The notes below the pieces were generated by a model that saw only the letters and a program-made list of their open reading frames with translations, was not told the DNA's origin and did not search any database. The translations under genes and the position numbers were made by a program. A stretch of DNA of 12,880 bases from Rickettsiales bacterium (GTDB taxonomy: Bacteria > Pseudomonadota > Alphaproteobacteria > Rs-D84). Positions 1 through 6,007 of the stretch are shown here, in pieces (position 1 is the first letter of the stretch; every line of letters starts with the position of its first letter). The stretch is from contig JAISSM010000068.1 of assembly GCA_031273075.1 (NCBI GenBank), positions 1-12,880 on the forward strand, in the 5' to 3' direction.

Positions 1-32
1 AGCGGACCACCGGCCCTCCGATTATTTTTTCG

Positions 33-61
33 TTGCGCCGTTGGGGAAAATAATTTATATT
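33..61 (+). promoter_or_regulatory. possible parC promoter
   Basis: A TATATT hexamer (56-61) lies 17 bases after a weak TTGCGC hexamer (33-38). If this is the promoter, transcription would begin close to the ATG at 69, giving an almost leaderless message. The -35 match is poor. A GGGGA at 43-47 could instead act as a ribosome site for the TTG at 60. An upstream terminator-like T run at 25-30 suggests the preceding gene ends just outside the window. Confidence 0.3.
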
Positions 62-839
62 GCCCGGTATGCCGGGCATTGTCGAAAATATTTCAACTCA
101 GCAACTAAGCGACGCGTTATCCGAACGCTATTTGTCGTACGCCGTTTCCACCATAGTCGCCCGCGCCCTGCCCGACGTGCGCGACGGGCTTAAGCCCGTG
201 CATCGCCGCATCCTTTATTCCATGCTTCGCCAAAAACTCGGCCCGAACGCCGGTTTCCGCAAATGCGCCGCCGTCGTCGGCGACGTTCTGGGCAATTTCC
301 ACCCGCACGGCGACATTTCCGTATACGACGCCATGGTGCGCCTGGCCCAGGATTTTTCCGTGCGATATCCGCTCGTCAACGGACAGGGAAACTTCGGCAA
401 CATCGACGGCGACGGCGCCGCCGCGTACCGATACACCGAATCAAAGCTTACCGAAGCGGCCATGATGATCGCAACCGGCCTTGACGAGGACGGCGTCGAC
501 ATGATCCCGAATTTCGACGGCACGACTTTGGAGCCGCGCGTCATGCCCGGCGCGTTCCCGAACCTTCTCGCGAACGGAGCCATGGGCATCGCGGTCGGCA
601 TGGCCACCAACATTCCCACGCACAACGTCGCGGAAGTTTGCGACGCCCTTTCCCTTGTTATCGACAAGCCGAACGCCTCCACGGCGCAGATAATGCGCAA
701 ACTTGTCGGGCCGGATTTCCCGACCGGCGGCGTGATCATCGACCATTTCGACCAGATCGTGAAAAATTACGACACCGGGCGCGGCGTGTTCCGCATCCGC
801 GCGCGCTGGACGGTTGAAAATCTGGAGCGCGGCGCCTAG
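60..839 (+). CDS. parC: ParC N-terminal fragment (catalytic domain) up to the amber stop
   Basis: This 259-residue piece holds the winged-helix DNA-binding and cleavage domain. The helix leading into the active site has HPHGD at residues 81-85. The active-site tyrosine is Y125 in the motif YRYTE, by comparison with GyrA Tyr122. In the quinolone-resistance region, the position equal to Ser80 of E. coli ParC is Ile86, and Asp90 takes the place of Glu84. On its own the fragment lacks the end of the tower domain, the coiled coil and the DNA-wrapping domain, so it is unlikely to work as a topoisomerase subunit. Confidence 0.75.
   Translation: MPGMPGIVENISTQQLSDALSERYLSYAVSTIVARALPDVRDGLKPVHRRILYSMLRQKLGPNAGFRKCAAVVGDVLGNFHPHGDISVYDAMVRLAQDFSVRYPLVNGQGNFGNIDGDGAAAYRYTESKLTEAAMMIATGLDEDGVDMIPNFDGTTLEPRVMPGAFPNLLANGAMGIAVGMATNIPTHNVAEVCDALSLVIDKPNASTAQIMRKLVGPDFPTGGVIIDHFDQIVKNYDTGRGVFRIRARWTVENLERGA
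837..839 (+). other. in-frame amber (TAG) codon inside parC
   Basis: Codon 260 of the parC frame reads TAG, between ERGA and QIVVTEIPY. TAG is also the natural stop of three other genes here (the 70-aa membrane protein, the 228-aa barrel protein and lpxI), so general reassignment of TAG is not supported. The codon was checked base by base in the given sequence. Confidence 0.95.
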
Positions 840-2300
840 CAGATCGTCGTAACCGAGATTCCGTACGGCGTCGTAAAGCAAAAGCTTATCGAACAGATCG
901 CGGAACTTATCGACGCGAAAAAATTGCCCTTGATCGAGGATATCGTCGACGAATCCACGACCGACGTGCGAATCGTCATAACGCCCAAGGTTCGGACCGT
1001 CGATCCGGACAAGATCATGGCGCATCTTTTCGCCGCGACCGATCTGCAAAGCAATTTCAACATGAACTTCAACGCGGTCGATTCCGCCGGGGGGCCGCGC
1101 GTCATGAAAATCGGCGAAGTTCTGAACGAATTCATAGCGCACCAAAAGACGGTCCTTCGCCGCCGCACGCAATGGCGGCTTGACAACATCGTCCGGCGGC
1201 TTGAAATCCTGGGCGGCCTTCTCGTCGTTTATCTGAACCTTGACCGAGTGATCGAAATAATCCGGAACGAGGACGATCCGAAAGACGCGCTTATAAAAGA
1301 ATTCAAACTTTCGGATACGCAGGTAGAGGCGATTTTGAACACCCGCCTTCGCTCTTTGCGCAAGCTTGAAGAAATGGAGATCAAAAAAGAGGACAAGGAT
1401 TTGCGATCAGAGATGAAAAAGCTTCAATCCCTTCTTAAATCGGAGGACCAACAGAACGAAAAGATCAAGTCGTGGTTCGCCGACGTTAAAAAGGCCTTCG
1501 CAAAGTCCACGCCGCTCGGCCGCCGAAGGTCCGAATGGATGGACGCCAGCGAGGAGGCCGAAGTCACCGCCGAAGATTTCATAGAAAAAGAGCCGCGCAC
1601 CGTCATAATGTCGAAAATGGGATGGATACGCGCCGCGACCGGGCATCTCGATTTGGACGCGGCCGACATAAAGTTCAAGGAAGGCGACGAACTTTTGCGC
1701 GCTTTCCACTGCATGACGACGGACAAAATCAACGTTTTCGCGTCCAACGGCAAGATGTACACCCTTTCCGCGAACGATCTTCCGGGCGCGCGCGGATTCG
1801 GCGAATCGGTCCGGCTTTTGGCCGACATCGGCGCGGCCGACATAATCTCTACTTTCGTTTTGGACTTCCAGGCCAAATATCTGGTCATGTCGCGGCACGG
1901 CGTCGGGTTCATAGTTTCGGGCGAAAGCTGCGCGGCCCAGACCAAAAGCGGACGCCAAATAATGAACGTCGATGAAAAAAACGGGGCCGTTCTCTGCCGC
2001 GTCGTTTCCGGCGAATACGTCGCGATTTCCGGAAGCAACGACAAATTATTGATTTTCCCGGCGAACGAGATTCCGGAAATGTCGCGCGGCAAAGGCGTCA
2101 TTCTTCAAAAATACAACGCGGAGAGGACCTGGACGATGGACGCCGCTTTCTTCAACAAGAAAGACGGACTTTGCTGGACCACCGGGCGCGGCACCACCCA
2201 ATTGGACGACTTCAAACCGTGGCTTGCCCACCGCGCGGCCCAAGGCCAGACGGTGCCGGTCGGGTTTCCACGTAGTGGGAAATTTACAATTAATAATTAA
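840..2300 (+). CDS. parC: ParC C-terminal fragment (tower, coiled coil and beta-pinwheel)
   Basis: The frame is open from the codon after the TAG to 2300. The first possible restart codon is a TTG at 924, with no clear ribosome site, and the first in-frame ATG is at 1017, so independent translation looks weak. The segment begins with the tower domain (VVTEIPYGVVKQKLIEQIAEL) and continues through the charged coiled-coil stretch around 1360-1510 (EEMEIKKEDKDLRSEMKKL). It ends in the DNA-wrapping beta-pinwheel, from about 1590 (RTVIMSKMGWIRA) to near the end. Conservation looks intact throughout, with no second stop or frameshift. That argues either for very recent inactivation or for a gene that is still expressed full length. 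Confidence 0.6.
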   Translation, partial: QIVVTEIPYGVVKQKLIEQIAELIDAKKLPLIEDIVDESTTDVRIVITPKVRTVDPDKIMAHLFAATDLQSNFNMNFNAVDSAGGPRVMKIGEVLNEFIAHQKTVLRRRTQWRLDNIVRRLEILGGLLVVYLNLDRVIEIIRNEDDPKDALIKEFKLSDTQVEAILNTRLRSLRKLEEMEIKKEDKDLRSEMKKLQSLLKSEDQQNEKIKSWFADVKKAFAKSTPLGRRRSEWMDASEEAEVTAEDFIEKEPRTVIMSKMGWIRAATGHLDLDAADIKFKEGDELLRAFHCMTTDKINVFASNGKMYTLSANDLPGARGFGESVRLLADIGAADIISTFVLDFQAKYLVMSRHGVGFIVSGESCAAQTKSGRQIMNVDEKNGAVLCRVVSGEYVAISGSNDKLLIFPANEIPEMSRGKGVILQKYNAERTWTMDAAFFNKKDGLCWTTGRGTTQLDDFKPWLAHRAAQGQTVPVGFPRSGKFTINN

Positions 2301-2320
2301 CAATGAACAATGAACAATTA
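2286..2320 (+). repeat. heptamer repeat block B (ACAATKA, five units)
   Basis: Five 7-bp units stand end to end: ACAATTA, ATAATTA, ACAATGA, ACAATGA, ACAATTA. The block begins inside the last codons of parC, supplies its TAA stop, and its final base is the A of the ATG of the next gene. Just before it (about 2264-2283), within parC, is a small hairpin (TTTCCAC, GTA, GTGGGAAA, with one bulge). Confidence 0.9.
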
Positions 2321-2754
2321 TGGTGAGTAAGTGTCTTATTTTTGTAGTTTTGGTGCTGGGTGGATGTGTGTTTCAGACCAAACAGCGGGGGTTTGTGTTT
2401 CCCAAGGAGCTCGACGCCGAAGTCGCGGCCTTGAAGACGACCGCCGATCTTCAACGGGTGTTCGGATCCCCCCAGGCAAAGACCATTCACGGCGATGCGG
2501 TTTGGATCTATTACGGCGCGGACGAAAACTATCGCGGGCCGCTTCCTTTGACATACGGCAATAAAACCGCGCTTCTAGTTTGGTCGGACAAAAGCGGCAA
2601 AATCACGAAAAAAAAGATACTTCGGGACAAGGATTTGCCCCAGGTTTGGATAGACCCGGACGAGACCCCGATCCCCGCCGCCGTGGAACTTAACGCGCTT
2701 GAAGAGCTGGTCAACAACATCGGGCGGTTTACCCCGGCCGGGCTTGGGCAATAA
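2320..2754 (+). CDS. BamE/SmpA-like outer-membrane lipoprotein
   Basis: This is a 144-residue putative lipoprotein. Residues 4-16 form a short signal peptide (KCLIFVVLVLGGC) with a lipobox-like LGGC, so Cys16 would be lipidated and the protein held in the outer membrane. The following part (TTADLQRVFGSPQ, then a GDAVWIYYG strand, then ALLVWSDKSGKITKKKI) has the order of elements seen in the SmpA/BamE fold: a helix followed by a strand with an aromatic pair and a G-rich turn, then long strands. BamE is an accessory of the BAM complex, which inserts outer-membrane barrels; that would fit the barrel proteins and autotransporter encoded nearby. The C-terminal 45 residues (WIDPDETPIPAAVELNALEE) are not typical of BamE. 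No good Shine-Dalgarno sequence precedes the ATG because heptamer block B occupies that position. Family assignment is by pattern only; a lipoprotein of unknown function is the alternative. Confidence 0.6.
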   Translation: MVSKCLIFVVLVLGGCVFQTKQRGFVFPKELDAEVAALKTTADLQRVFGSPQAKTIHGDAVWIYYGADENYRGPLPLTYGNKTALLVWSDKSGKITKKKILRDKDLPQVWIDPDETPIPAAVELNALEELVNNIGRFTPAGLGQ

Positions 2755-2756
2755 CA

Positions 2757-2784
2757 AGTCCACAGTCAACAGTCCACAGTCGAC
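2757..2784 (+). repeat. heptamer repeat block C (AGTCNAC, four units)
   Basis: Four 7-bp units (AGTCCAC, AGTCAAC, AGTCCAC, AGTCGAC) begin two bases after the stop codon of the BamE-like gene and end ten bases before the -35 box of acpP. The sequence is unrelated to the other repeat families, but period and block length are the same. Confidence 0.85.
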
Positions 2785-2794
2785 TTAGGTTATC

Positions 2795-2823
2795 TTGACA
2801 TCAGGGGGATAATTTGTTATATT
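2795..2823 (+). promoter_or_regulatory. acpP promoter
   Basis: A consensus -35 TTGACA (2795-2800) is separated by 17 bases from a -10 TATATT (2818-2823). Transcription would start near 2830. The leader then contains a GCGCC/GGCGC hairpin (2834-2849) and an AAAGGA ribosome site before the ATG at 2880. This is one of the strongest promoter matches in the window, as expected for a gene expressed at high level. Confidence 0.75.
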
Positions 2824-2879
2824 TCCCAATGTTGCGCCGTTCGTGGCGCGAAAAGATAACATAACAAAGGAAAACACAG

Positions 2880-3119
2880 ATGAATACTTTTGAACAAGTA
2901 AAGGCCATAATTAAGGACAAATTAGGCGTAAGCGAGGATAAAATCACGGAAAAAGCGACCTTTGTCAATGATTTGGGCGCGGATTCCCTTGACGTTGTGG
3001 AGTTCGTTATGGAGGTCGAAACCCAGTTCGGCATCACTATTCCGGACGAAGACGCAGGCAAAATGGCCACCGTAGGCGACGCGGTCAAGTATATCGACGC
3101 CCACAGGAAAGATAAATAA
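2880..3119 (+). CDS. acpP: acyl carrier protein
   Basis: Acyl carrier protein shuttles growing acyl chains on a phosphopantetheine arm during type II fatty-acid synthesis, and also feeds lipid A and phospholipid synthesis in the cytoplasm. The protein has the standard length of 79 residues, is acidic and shows the hallmark [12 protein letters not shown] motif. Ser36 in DSL is the phosphopantetheine attachment site. The start is fixed by a good AAGGA ribosome site 8 bases before the ATG. The gene stands as its own unit between a consensus promoter and a strong terminator. Its usual partner fabF is not next to it. Confidence 0.97.
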   Translation: MNTFEQVKAIIKDKLGVSEDKITEKATFVNDLGADSLDVVEFVMEVETQFGITIPDEDAGKMATVGDAVKYIDAHRKDK

Positions 3120-3120
3120 A

Positions 3121-3144
3121 AAACGGCCGAAAGGCCGTTTTTTT
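3121..3144 (+). terminator. intrinsic terminator of acpP
   Basis: AAACGGCC (3121-3128), loop GAAA, GGCCGTTT (3133-3140), then TTTT. The perfect 8-bp stem with a T run directly follows the acpP stop codon. Confidence 0.92.
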
Positions 3145-3172
3145 AATGAAGAATTAAGATTGAAGAATGAAG
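3145..3172 (+). repeat. heptamer repeat block A1 (AATGAAG, four units)
   Basis: Units AATGAAG, AATTAAG, ATTGAAG, AATGAAG follow the acpP terminator without a gap. The ATTGAAG variant as third unit is shared with three other blocks of this family, showing that the whole block has been copied rather than made afresh by slippage. Confidence 0.9.
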
Positions 3173-3179
3173 AAAGTCA

Positions 3180-3297
3180 AAGTTCCCCTCCATCGGAGGG
3201 GTGAATTGCGAGCCATCGGCGAGCAAGACGGGGTGGTTCTGCGGGCTTGGAAAACCACCCCGGCCCTTCGGGCCACCCCTCCGATGGATGGGAACTT
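3180..3297. repeat. REP-like compound palindrome
   Basis: The outer arms of 24 bp (3180-3203 and 3274-3297) are inverted copies with one mismatch. Each arm contains a near-palindrome (CCCCTCC...GGAGGGG in the left one). Inside, CGGGGTGGTT (3229-3238) pairs with AACCACCCCG (3253-3262), and GGCCC-TTC-GGGCC forms a third stem at 3262-3274. The element has no coding content. It lies between the convergent acpP and CDF transporter genes, and its right end supplies two bases of the transporter's TAA stop. It could act as a two-way terminator or be a palindromic mobile repeat. Confidence 0.85.
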
Positions 3298-3889
3298 ATA
3301 TATCGTGGATGGGACATTTTTCCCGTTTTAATTCAAATACTTCTTTTACCCCGCGCATTACCAATACAAACACTATCGCCCCTATCACCAAATCCGGCAC
3401 CTGGGAATCGAACAGCCACACCAGCACCGCCGACAATATTATCCCCAAGTTCACAAGGCAATCTTTCGACGAACATATTATGACCGCTTTAATATTCGAC
3501 GTTTTCGATTCCAATTTCTGCAAAAGGGCCAAAGATATGAAATTCCCCGCGAACGCCATCGCCGATATCACCATCATTCCCAAATAATTCGGCATGACCG
3601 GCGAATACAATCTTTCGACGACAAGGCCCAAGCCCATCGCCGCCGAGATAAACAGCGCCGTTCCGGAAATGTTCACTATGTATCTTCTGAAGCACGCGCA
3701 TCTTGTTATGGCCAAAAGCGACAGGCCCTGGCACACCGCGTCCACAAGCATGTCGAATCCGTCGGCCGTCACCCCAAGGCTTTGAAAAATCCACCCGGTC
3801 AGGACCTCCACTATAAAAAATCCGAAGTTTATGCCAAGGACCGTCCATAATATTTTTCGCGTCCGCCGCGCATTTTCATCTAGCGGCAC
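3296..3889 (-). CDS. short cation-diffusion-facilitator (CDF) type metal transporter
   Basis: This 197-residue membrane protein resembles the transmembrane part of CDF proteins, which export divalent metal ions by proton antiport. Helix 2 carries DMLVD (Asp46, Asp50), the place of the first half of the metal site. Helix 5 carries CSSKD (Cys139, Asp143), where most CDF proteins have HxxxD, so the site reads D, D, C, D. The usual cytoplasmic C-terminal metal-sensing domain is absent: the chain ends a few residues after helix 6. From memory, a small proteobacterial subfamily shares both the Cys and the short length, so this is probably a real variant and not decay. The start is GTG at 3889, overlapping the upstream small gene by 10 bases, with GGGGG upstream as possible ribosome site. 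It is the last gene of a minus-strand run. The substrate cannot be named. Confidence 0.75.
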   Translation of the reverse strand: MPLDENARRTRKILWTVLGINFGFFIVEVLTGWIFQSLGVTADGFDMLVDAVCQGLSLLAITRCACFRRYIVNISGTALFISAAMGLGLVVERLYSPVMPNYLGMMVISAMAFAGNFISLALLQKLESKTSNIKAVIICSSKDCLVNLGIILSAVLVWLFDSQVPDLVIGAIVFVLVMRGVKEVFELKREKCPIHDI

Positions 3890-4092
3890 GACACCACCCC
3901 CGCCCCCGTTCCGTCCGAAAACCCGGACGCGTTCGGGGCAATCAAATACGGGATCGATATCGCCGCCGCAATCAAGGCCGCGGATGCGGTCAAAAGAAAA
4001 CGGACGACGGAGCGCGGCGGTTTCTTCTTCGCGCCGTTCTTATCCGCAGGTCCGGTCTTTTTTTTCGGGCCGGTCGTTTTTTTCTTTTTCAT
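3880..4092 (-). CDS. small lysine-rich single-span membrane protein, unknown function
   Basis: Seventy residues. The first 27 are very rich in Lys (MKKKKTTGPKKKTGP) and are followed by one hydrophobic segment (about 31-52, FLLTASAALIAAAISIPYLI) and a short Gly/Ser tail, so the Lys-rich end would remain in the cytoplasm. A GGGGGA ribosome site stands 6-7 bases before the ATG. The gene lies 30 bases after the 228-aa barrel gene and overlaps the transporter start by 10 bases, which supports a real, cotranslated gene. It ends in TAG. No family recognised. Confidence 0.6.
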   Translation of the reverse strand: MKKKKTTGPKKKTGPADKNGAKKKPPRSVVRFLLTASAALIAAAISIPYLIAPNASGFSDGTGAGVVSCR

Positions 4093-4122
4093 GATTTTTC
4101 CCCCAATGTTTCGGCAAGCCGT

Positions 4123-4809
4123 CTAAAAACTTATTCTGAAATGCGCCGCGACCACACGCCCCGCCGGGTCGAACTTTTCAATATACGCGGCACCGTTTTC
4201 ATGTCTTAATTCGTCCGGCAGCGTTTTTATGTATTTATACGAAGCGACGAGCGCTATCGTTTCATTGATCTCTATCGAAAAGCCGCCGATGAAATTATAC
4301 GCCAAGGCCGCCCTCCGTTTTAATTCAAGCTTCGCGGGATCGTCGTTCACGGTCGCGTCCAAGTATCCCGCGCCCGCGCCAAAGCCCACGAACGGGACGA
4401 TTGGCGTCGTTTTGAACAGTCTGTACATTTCCGGCAATTTGGCGTCGAATATAAAGTTCAAAAATCCGAAGTGTTCGCCGCCCGCGATTTTATCGCCCGC
4501 GAATTTATAGTCCGCCGCCAATCTTTCATACGCCAATTCCGCCCGAATCGTTTCCGTAAACCGCGCGCCAAGCCCGAACACCGGGCCGCCTTCGGCGGAA
4601 TCCGCCGCGACCTTGTCAAAGCTGTTCGCAAACGCGAGGCCGTATCCGCCGTAAATATAAAACCGTTTGAAATTTTCCGCATAGTCGTCGTCACGCTCGT
4701 TCGGGCTTCCGTCTTTTCCGACGTAATACTTCACGTCGGCATACGACGATGTAATGAAGAATGAAGATTGAAGAATGAAGAATGAAAAAAGCAATGTTCG
4801 CAATTTCAT
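4123..4809 (-). CDS. outer-membrane beta-barrel protein (OmpA-like/porin family), repeat-built signal peptide
   Basis: This 228-residue exported protein has a signal peptide of about 24 residues ending in SSYA, many alternating hydrophobic strands, Gly-rich turns (YIYGGYGLAF, VPFVGFGAGAGYLD) and a C-terminal Phe, the BAM recognition end. That fits an eight-stranded barrel of the OmpA/opacity type. It is related to the 255-aa barrel gene upstream: both share VPF[IV]G[LF]GA and an RxE...FAGDD/K strand pair. The hydrophobic core of the signal peptide (SFFILQSSFFI) is encoded entirely by heptamer block A2 on the opposite strand. The ATG overlaps the stop of the four-helix-bundle gene by four bases (ATGA), implying translational coupling. 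It ends with TAG. The specific function is unknown. Confidence 0.8.
   Translation of the reverse strand: MKLRTLLFSFFILQSSFFITSSYADVKYYVGKDGSPNERDDDYAENFKRFYIYGGYGLAFANSFDKVAADSAEGGPVFGLGARFTETIRAELAYERLAADYKFAGDKIAGGEHFGFLNFIFDAKLPEMYRLFKTTPIVPFVGFGAGAGYLDATVNDDPAKLELKRRAALAYNFIGGFSIEINETIALVASYKYIKTLPDELRHENGAAYIEKFDPAGRVVAAHFRISF
4753..4787 (+). repeat. heptamer repeat block A2 (AATGAAG, five units), left inverted end of cassette
   Basis: Units AATGAAG, AATGAAG, ATTGAAG, AATGAAG, AATGAAA. Read on the minus strand it is TTCATTC-type and encodes the signal-peptide core of the 228-aa barrel protein. The first 30 bases (4753-4782) are an exact inverted copy of 5170-5199. Confidence 0.93.
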
Positions 4810-5177
4810 TTTTTATCTTTTCCTTTCTTGTTTTTTGCGGTTTTTATCGAGGCGACGAGTATTTTACAAATCTCGTCACAATCTTGATTTATACTGTCGA
4901 ATTCTTTTTGGCTTATATATTGCGTATTTTTTAATAATTTTAACCAAAAAAGGGTCTCCGAACATTCTTTTACCGCTATGTGCATTTTCGATATGAAATC
5001 ATCTCTGCTTATGGCATACTCGGATTCGGAAATATTAGCCCCTATGCTGGTCCCGGATCGCAATATTTGCTTTGATAAGACAAATTCTTTTTTGTTATCT
5101 TTCAGATAATTATAAAGCTTCACAATTCTTATCGCAAAGGTTTCGCTTTTTAATAAACATAAGTTGTCTTTCTTCAT
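4806..5177 (-). CDS. four-helix-bundle protein (23S rRNA intervening-sequence protein family)
   Basis: This 123-residue, all-helical protein belongs to the S23/IVP four-helix-bundle family (TIGR02436 type). The signature is the segment LRSGTSIGANISESEYA followed by DDFISKMHIAVKECSETLFWLKLL. Members were first seen inside intervening sequences of 23S rRNA genes, but most are free-standing, and their biochemical role is unsettled. The start ATG (5175-5177) lies inside heptamer block A3, whose purine-rich GAAGA units also stand where a ribosome site should be. The stop overlaps the next gene by four bases. Base composition is clearly more AT-rich than in neighbouring genes, and the gene is bracketed by inverted repeats, both signs of acquisition as a cassette. 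Confidence 0.85.
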   Translation of the reverse strand: MKKDNLCLLKSETFAIRIVKLYNYLKDNKKEFVLSKQILRSGTSIGANISESEYAISRDDFISKMHIAVKECSETLFWLKLLKNTQYISQKEFDSINQDCDEICKILVASIKTAKNKKGKDKK

Positions 5178-5199
5178 TCTTCAATCTTCATTCTTCATT
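5172..5199 (-). repeat. heptamer repeat block A3 (AATGAAG on minus strand, four units), right inverted end of cassette
   Basis: On the minus strand the units are AATGAAG, AATGAAG, ATTGAAG, AATGAAG, the same order as block A2 but in inverted orientation. It fills the 25-base gap between the two upstream genes and carries the start codon of the four-helix-bundle gene. Confidence 0.93.
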
Positions 5200-5202
5200 A
5201 AA

Positions 5203-5970
5203 TTAAAAGCTCGATCTCCATGACAGCGTGACGCCGGCGTTGCCTATATATCCCGCGTCCTCATGCCACGCAATATCCTTTCCGTAAAGGATCTCGTACA
5301 TAACGGTCACGTCCAGCGCGTTCGTTTCCGAAAACGCAAGGCCCAATCCGATCATTCCATGGCCGCCGGCAACCCAGCCGGAATGTCCCTCGAACGCGTC
5401 CGCGTCCTCAAAATCCGCATATCCGCCCGACGCGCCAAGTCCGATGAACGGGACCAATCTTTTTCTGTACGTCACGTCGCCCCGAAGCACGTATCTTCGC
5501 GCAAGGTCCATAATCACCGACGCGCGCGCGATATTTATGTTCGCTTCCGCCCTGCCCGTCAAAACCGTTTCGTCATCGCCCGCGAACCGCATGTCCTCGC
5601 GCCCCCAGCCGATTTCCGTCCTGAACATGGACGACAGGTTCCATCCGACCGCGAACTGTTCCTTCAATCCCCATTCAAAGCCGGTGTCTTTGCCGCCTAT
5701 GTCGAATTTCTTGCTTCCAAATCCAAGGTTCGCGCCAACGCCCATGCGCACGTAATTGGTCGTCGGTATGAATATGTCGATTCCATCCGCGTTCTCGATT
5801 TTGGCCGTGTAAACGCTTTTGCCCAATTCGCCGTCCGAAGCCTCTCCACGCGCGTTGACCGCCACATGGTCGAGTCCGTCCCGGACTTCGTCCGCAAACG
5901 CGTCGTATCTCGCGCAAAGTCCAAAGCAAGGCGAAATCCCCGCGATAAAAGCGATAAAAAATCCTTTCAC
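5203..5970 (-). CDS. outer-membrane beta-barrel protein (OmpA-like/porin family)
   Basis: This 255-residue exported protein starts at GTG (5968-5970), the only start possible before an upstream in-frame TAA. Residues 1-26 form a signal peptide ending in DAFA, with cleavage before DEV. The mature part shows repeated amphipathic strands (VRMGVGANLGFGSKKFDIGG, VPFIGLGASGGYADFED, AGVTLSWRSSF) and ends in Phe, as barrel proteins do. It is a paralogue of the 228-aa protein two genes downstream, so the pair probably arose by tandem duplication. It is the first gene of the minus-strand run and diverges from lpxI with only 37 bases between starts. It could be a porin or a structural barrel; no ligand can be inferred. 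Confidence 0.8.
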   Translation of the reverse strand: MKGFFIAFIAGISPCFGLCARYDAFADEVRDGLDHVAVNARGEASDGELGKSVYTAKIENADGIDIFIPTTNYVRMGVGANLGFGSKKFDIGGKDTGFEWGLKEQFAVGWNLSSMFRTEIGWGREDMRFAGDDETVLTGRAEANINIARASVIMDLARRYVLRGDVTYRKRLVPFIGLGASGGYADFEDADAFEGHSGWVAGGHGMIGLGLAFSETNALDVTVMYEILYGKDIAWHEDAGYIGNAGVTLSWRSSF

Positions 5971-6007
5971 GCTTGTATTTTATCACAAAAAATATTAGAA
6001 TCCAACC

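Larger units (their letters stand above)
60..2300 (+). pseudogene. parC: DNA topoisomerase IV subunit A, interrupted by an in-frame TAG
   Basis: ParC is the DNA-cleaving subunit of topoisomerase IV, which with ParE unlinks daughter chromosomes. One continuous reading frame of 747 codons runs from 60 to 2300, the usual length of alphaproteobacterial ParC (about 750). It is broken only by TAG at 837-839. The frame on both sides is plainly the same protein: the sequence resumes directly with QIVVTEIPYGV, the conserved segment of the family, so no bases are missing. Family members commonly carry Tyr or Trp at the stop position, each one base away from TAG. ParC rather than GyrA is indicated by the length, the lack of a GyrA-box and the tail GFPRSGKF. 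The start is TTG at 60 or ATG at 69; an in-frame TAA lies at 51-53. A palindrome (TGCCCGG, 61-67, with CCGGGCA, 72-78) covers the start. The reading-frame stop (TAA, 2298-2300) is formed by a heptamer repeat, adding the residues TINN to the tail. It could be a true pseudogene, an assembly error or a suppressed amber. Confidence 0.85.

Noticed and set aside
837..839. Genome-wide reassignment of TAG to an amino acid
   Set aside because: TAG is the well-placed natural stop of three other genes in the window (ends at 3880, 4123 and 6829), with no conserved sequence continuing after it.
4753..5199. Diversity-generating retroelement, because Avd accessory proteins share the four-helix-bundle fold
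   Set aside because: No reverse transcriptase, template repeat or variable repeat is visible, and the protein resembles the common S23/IVP-type members.
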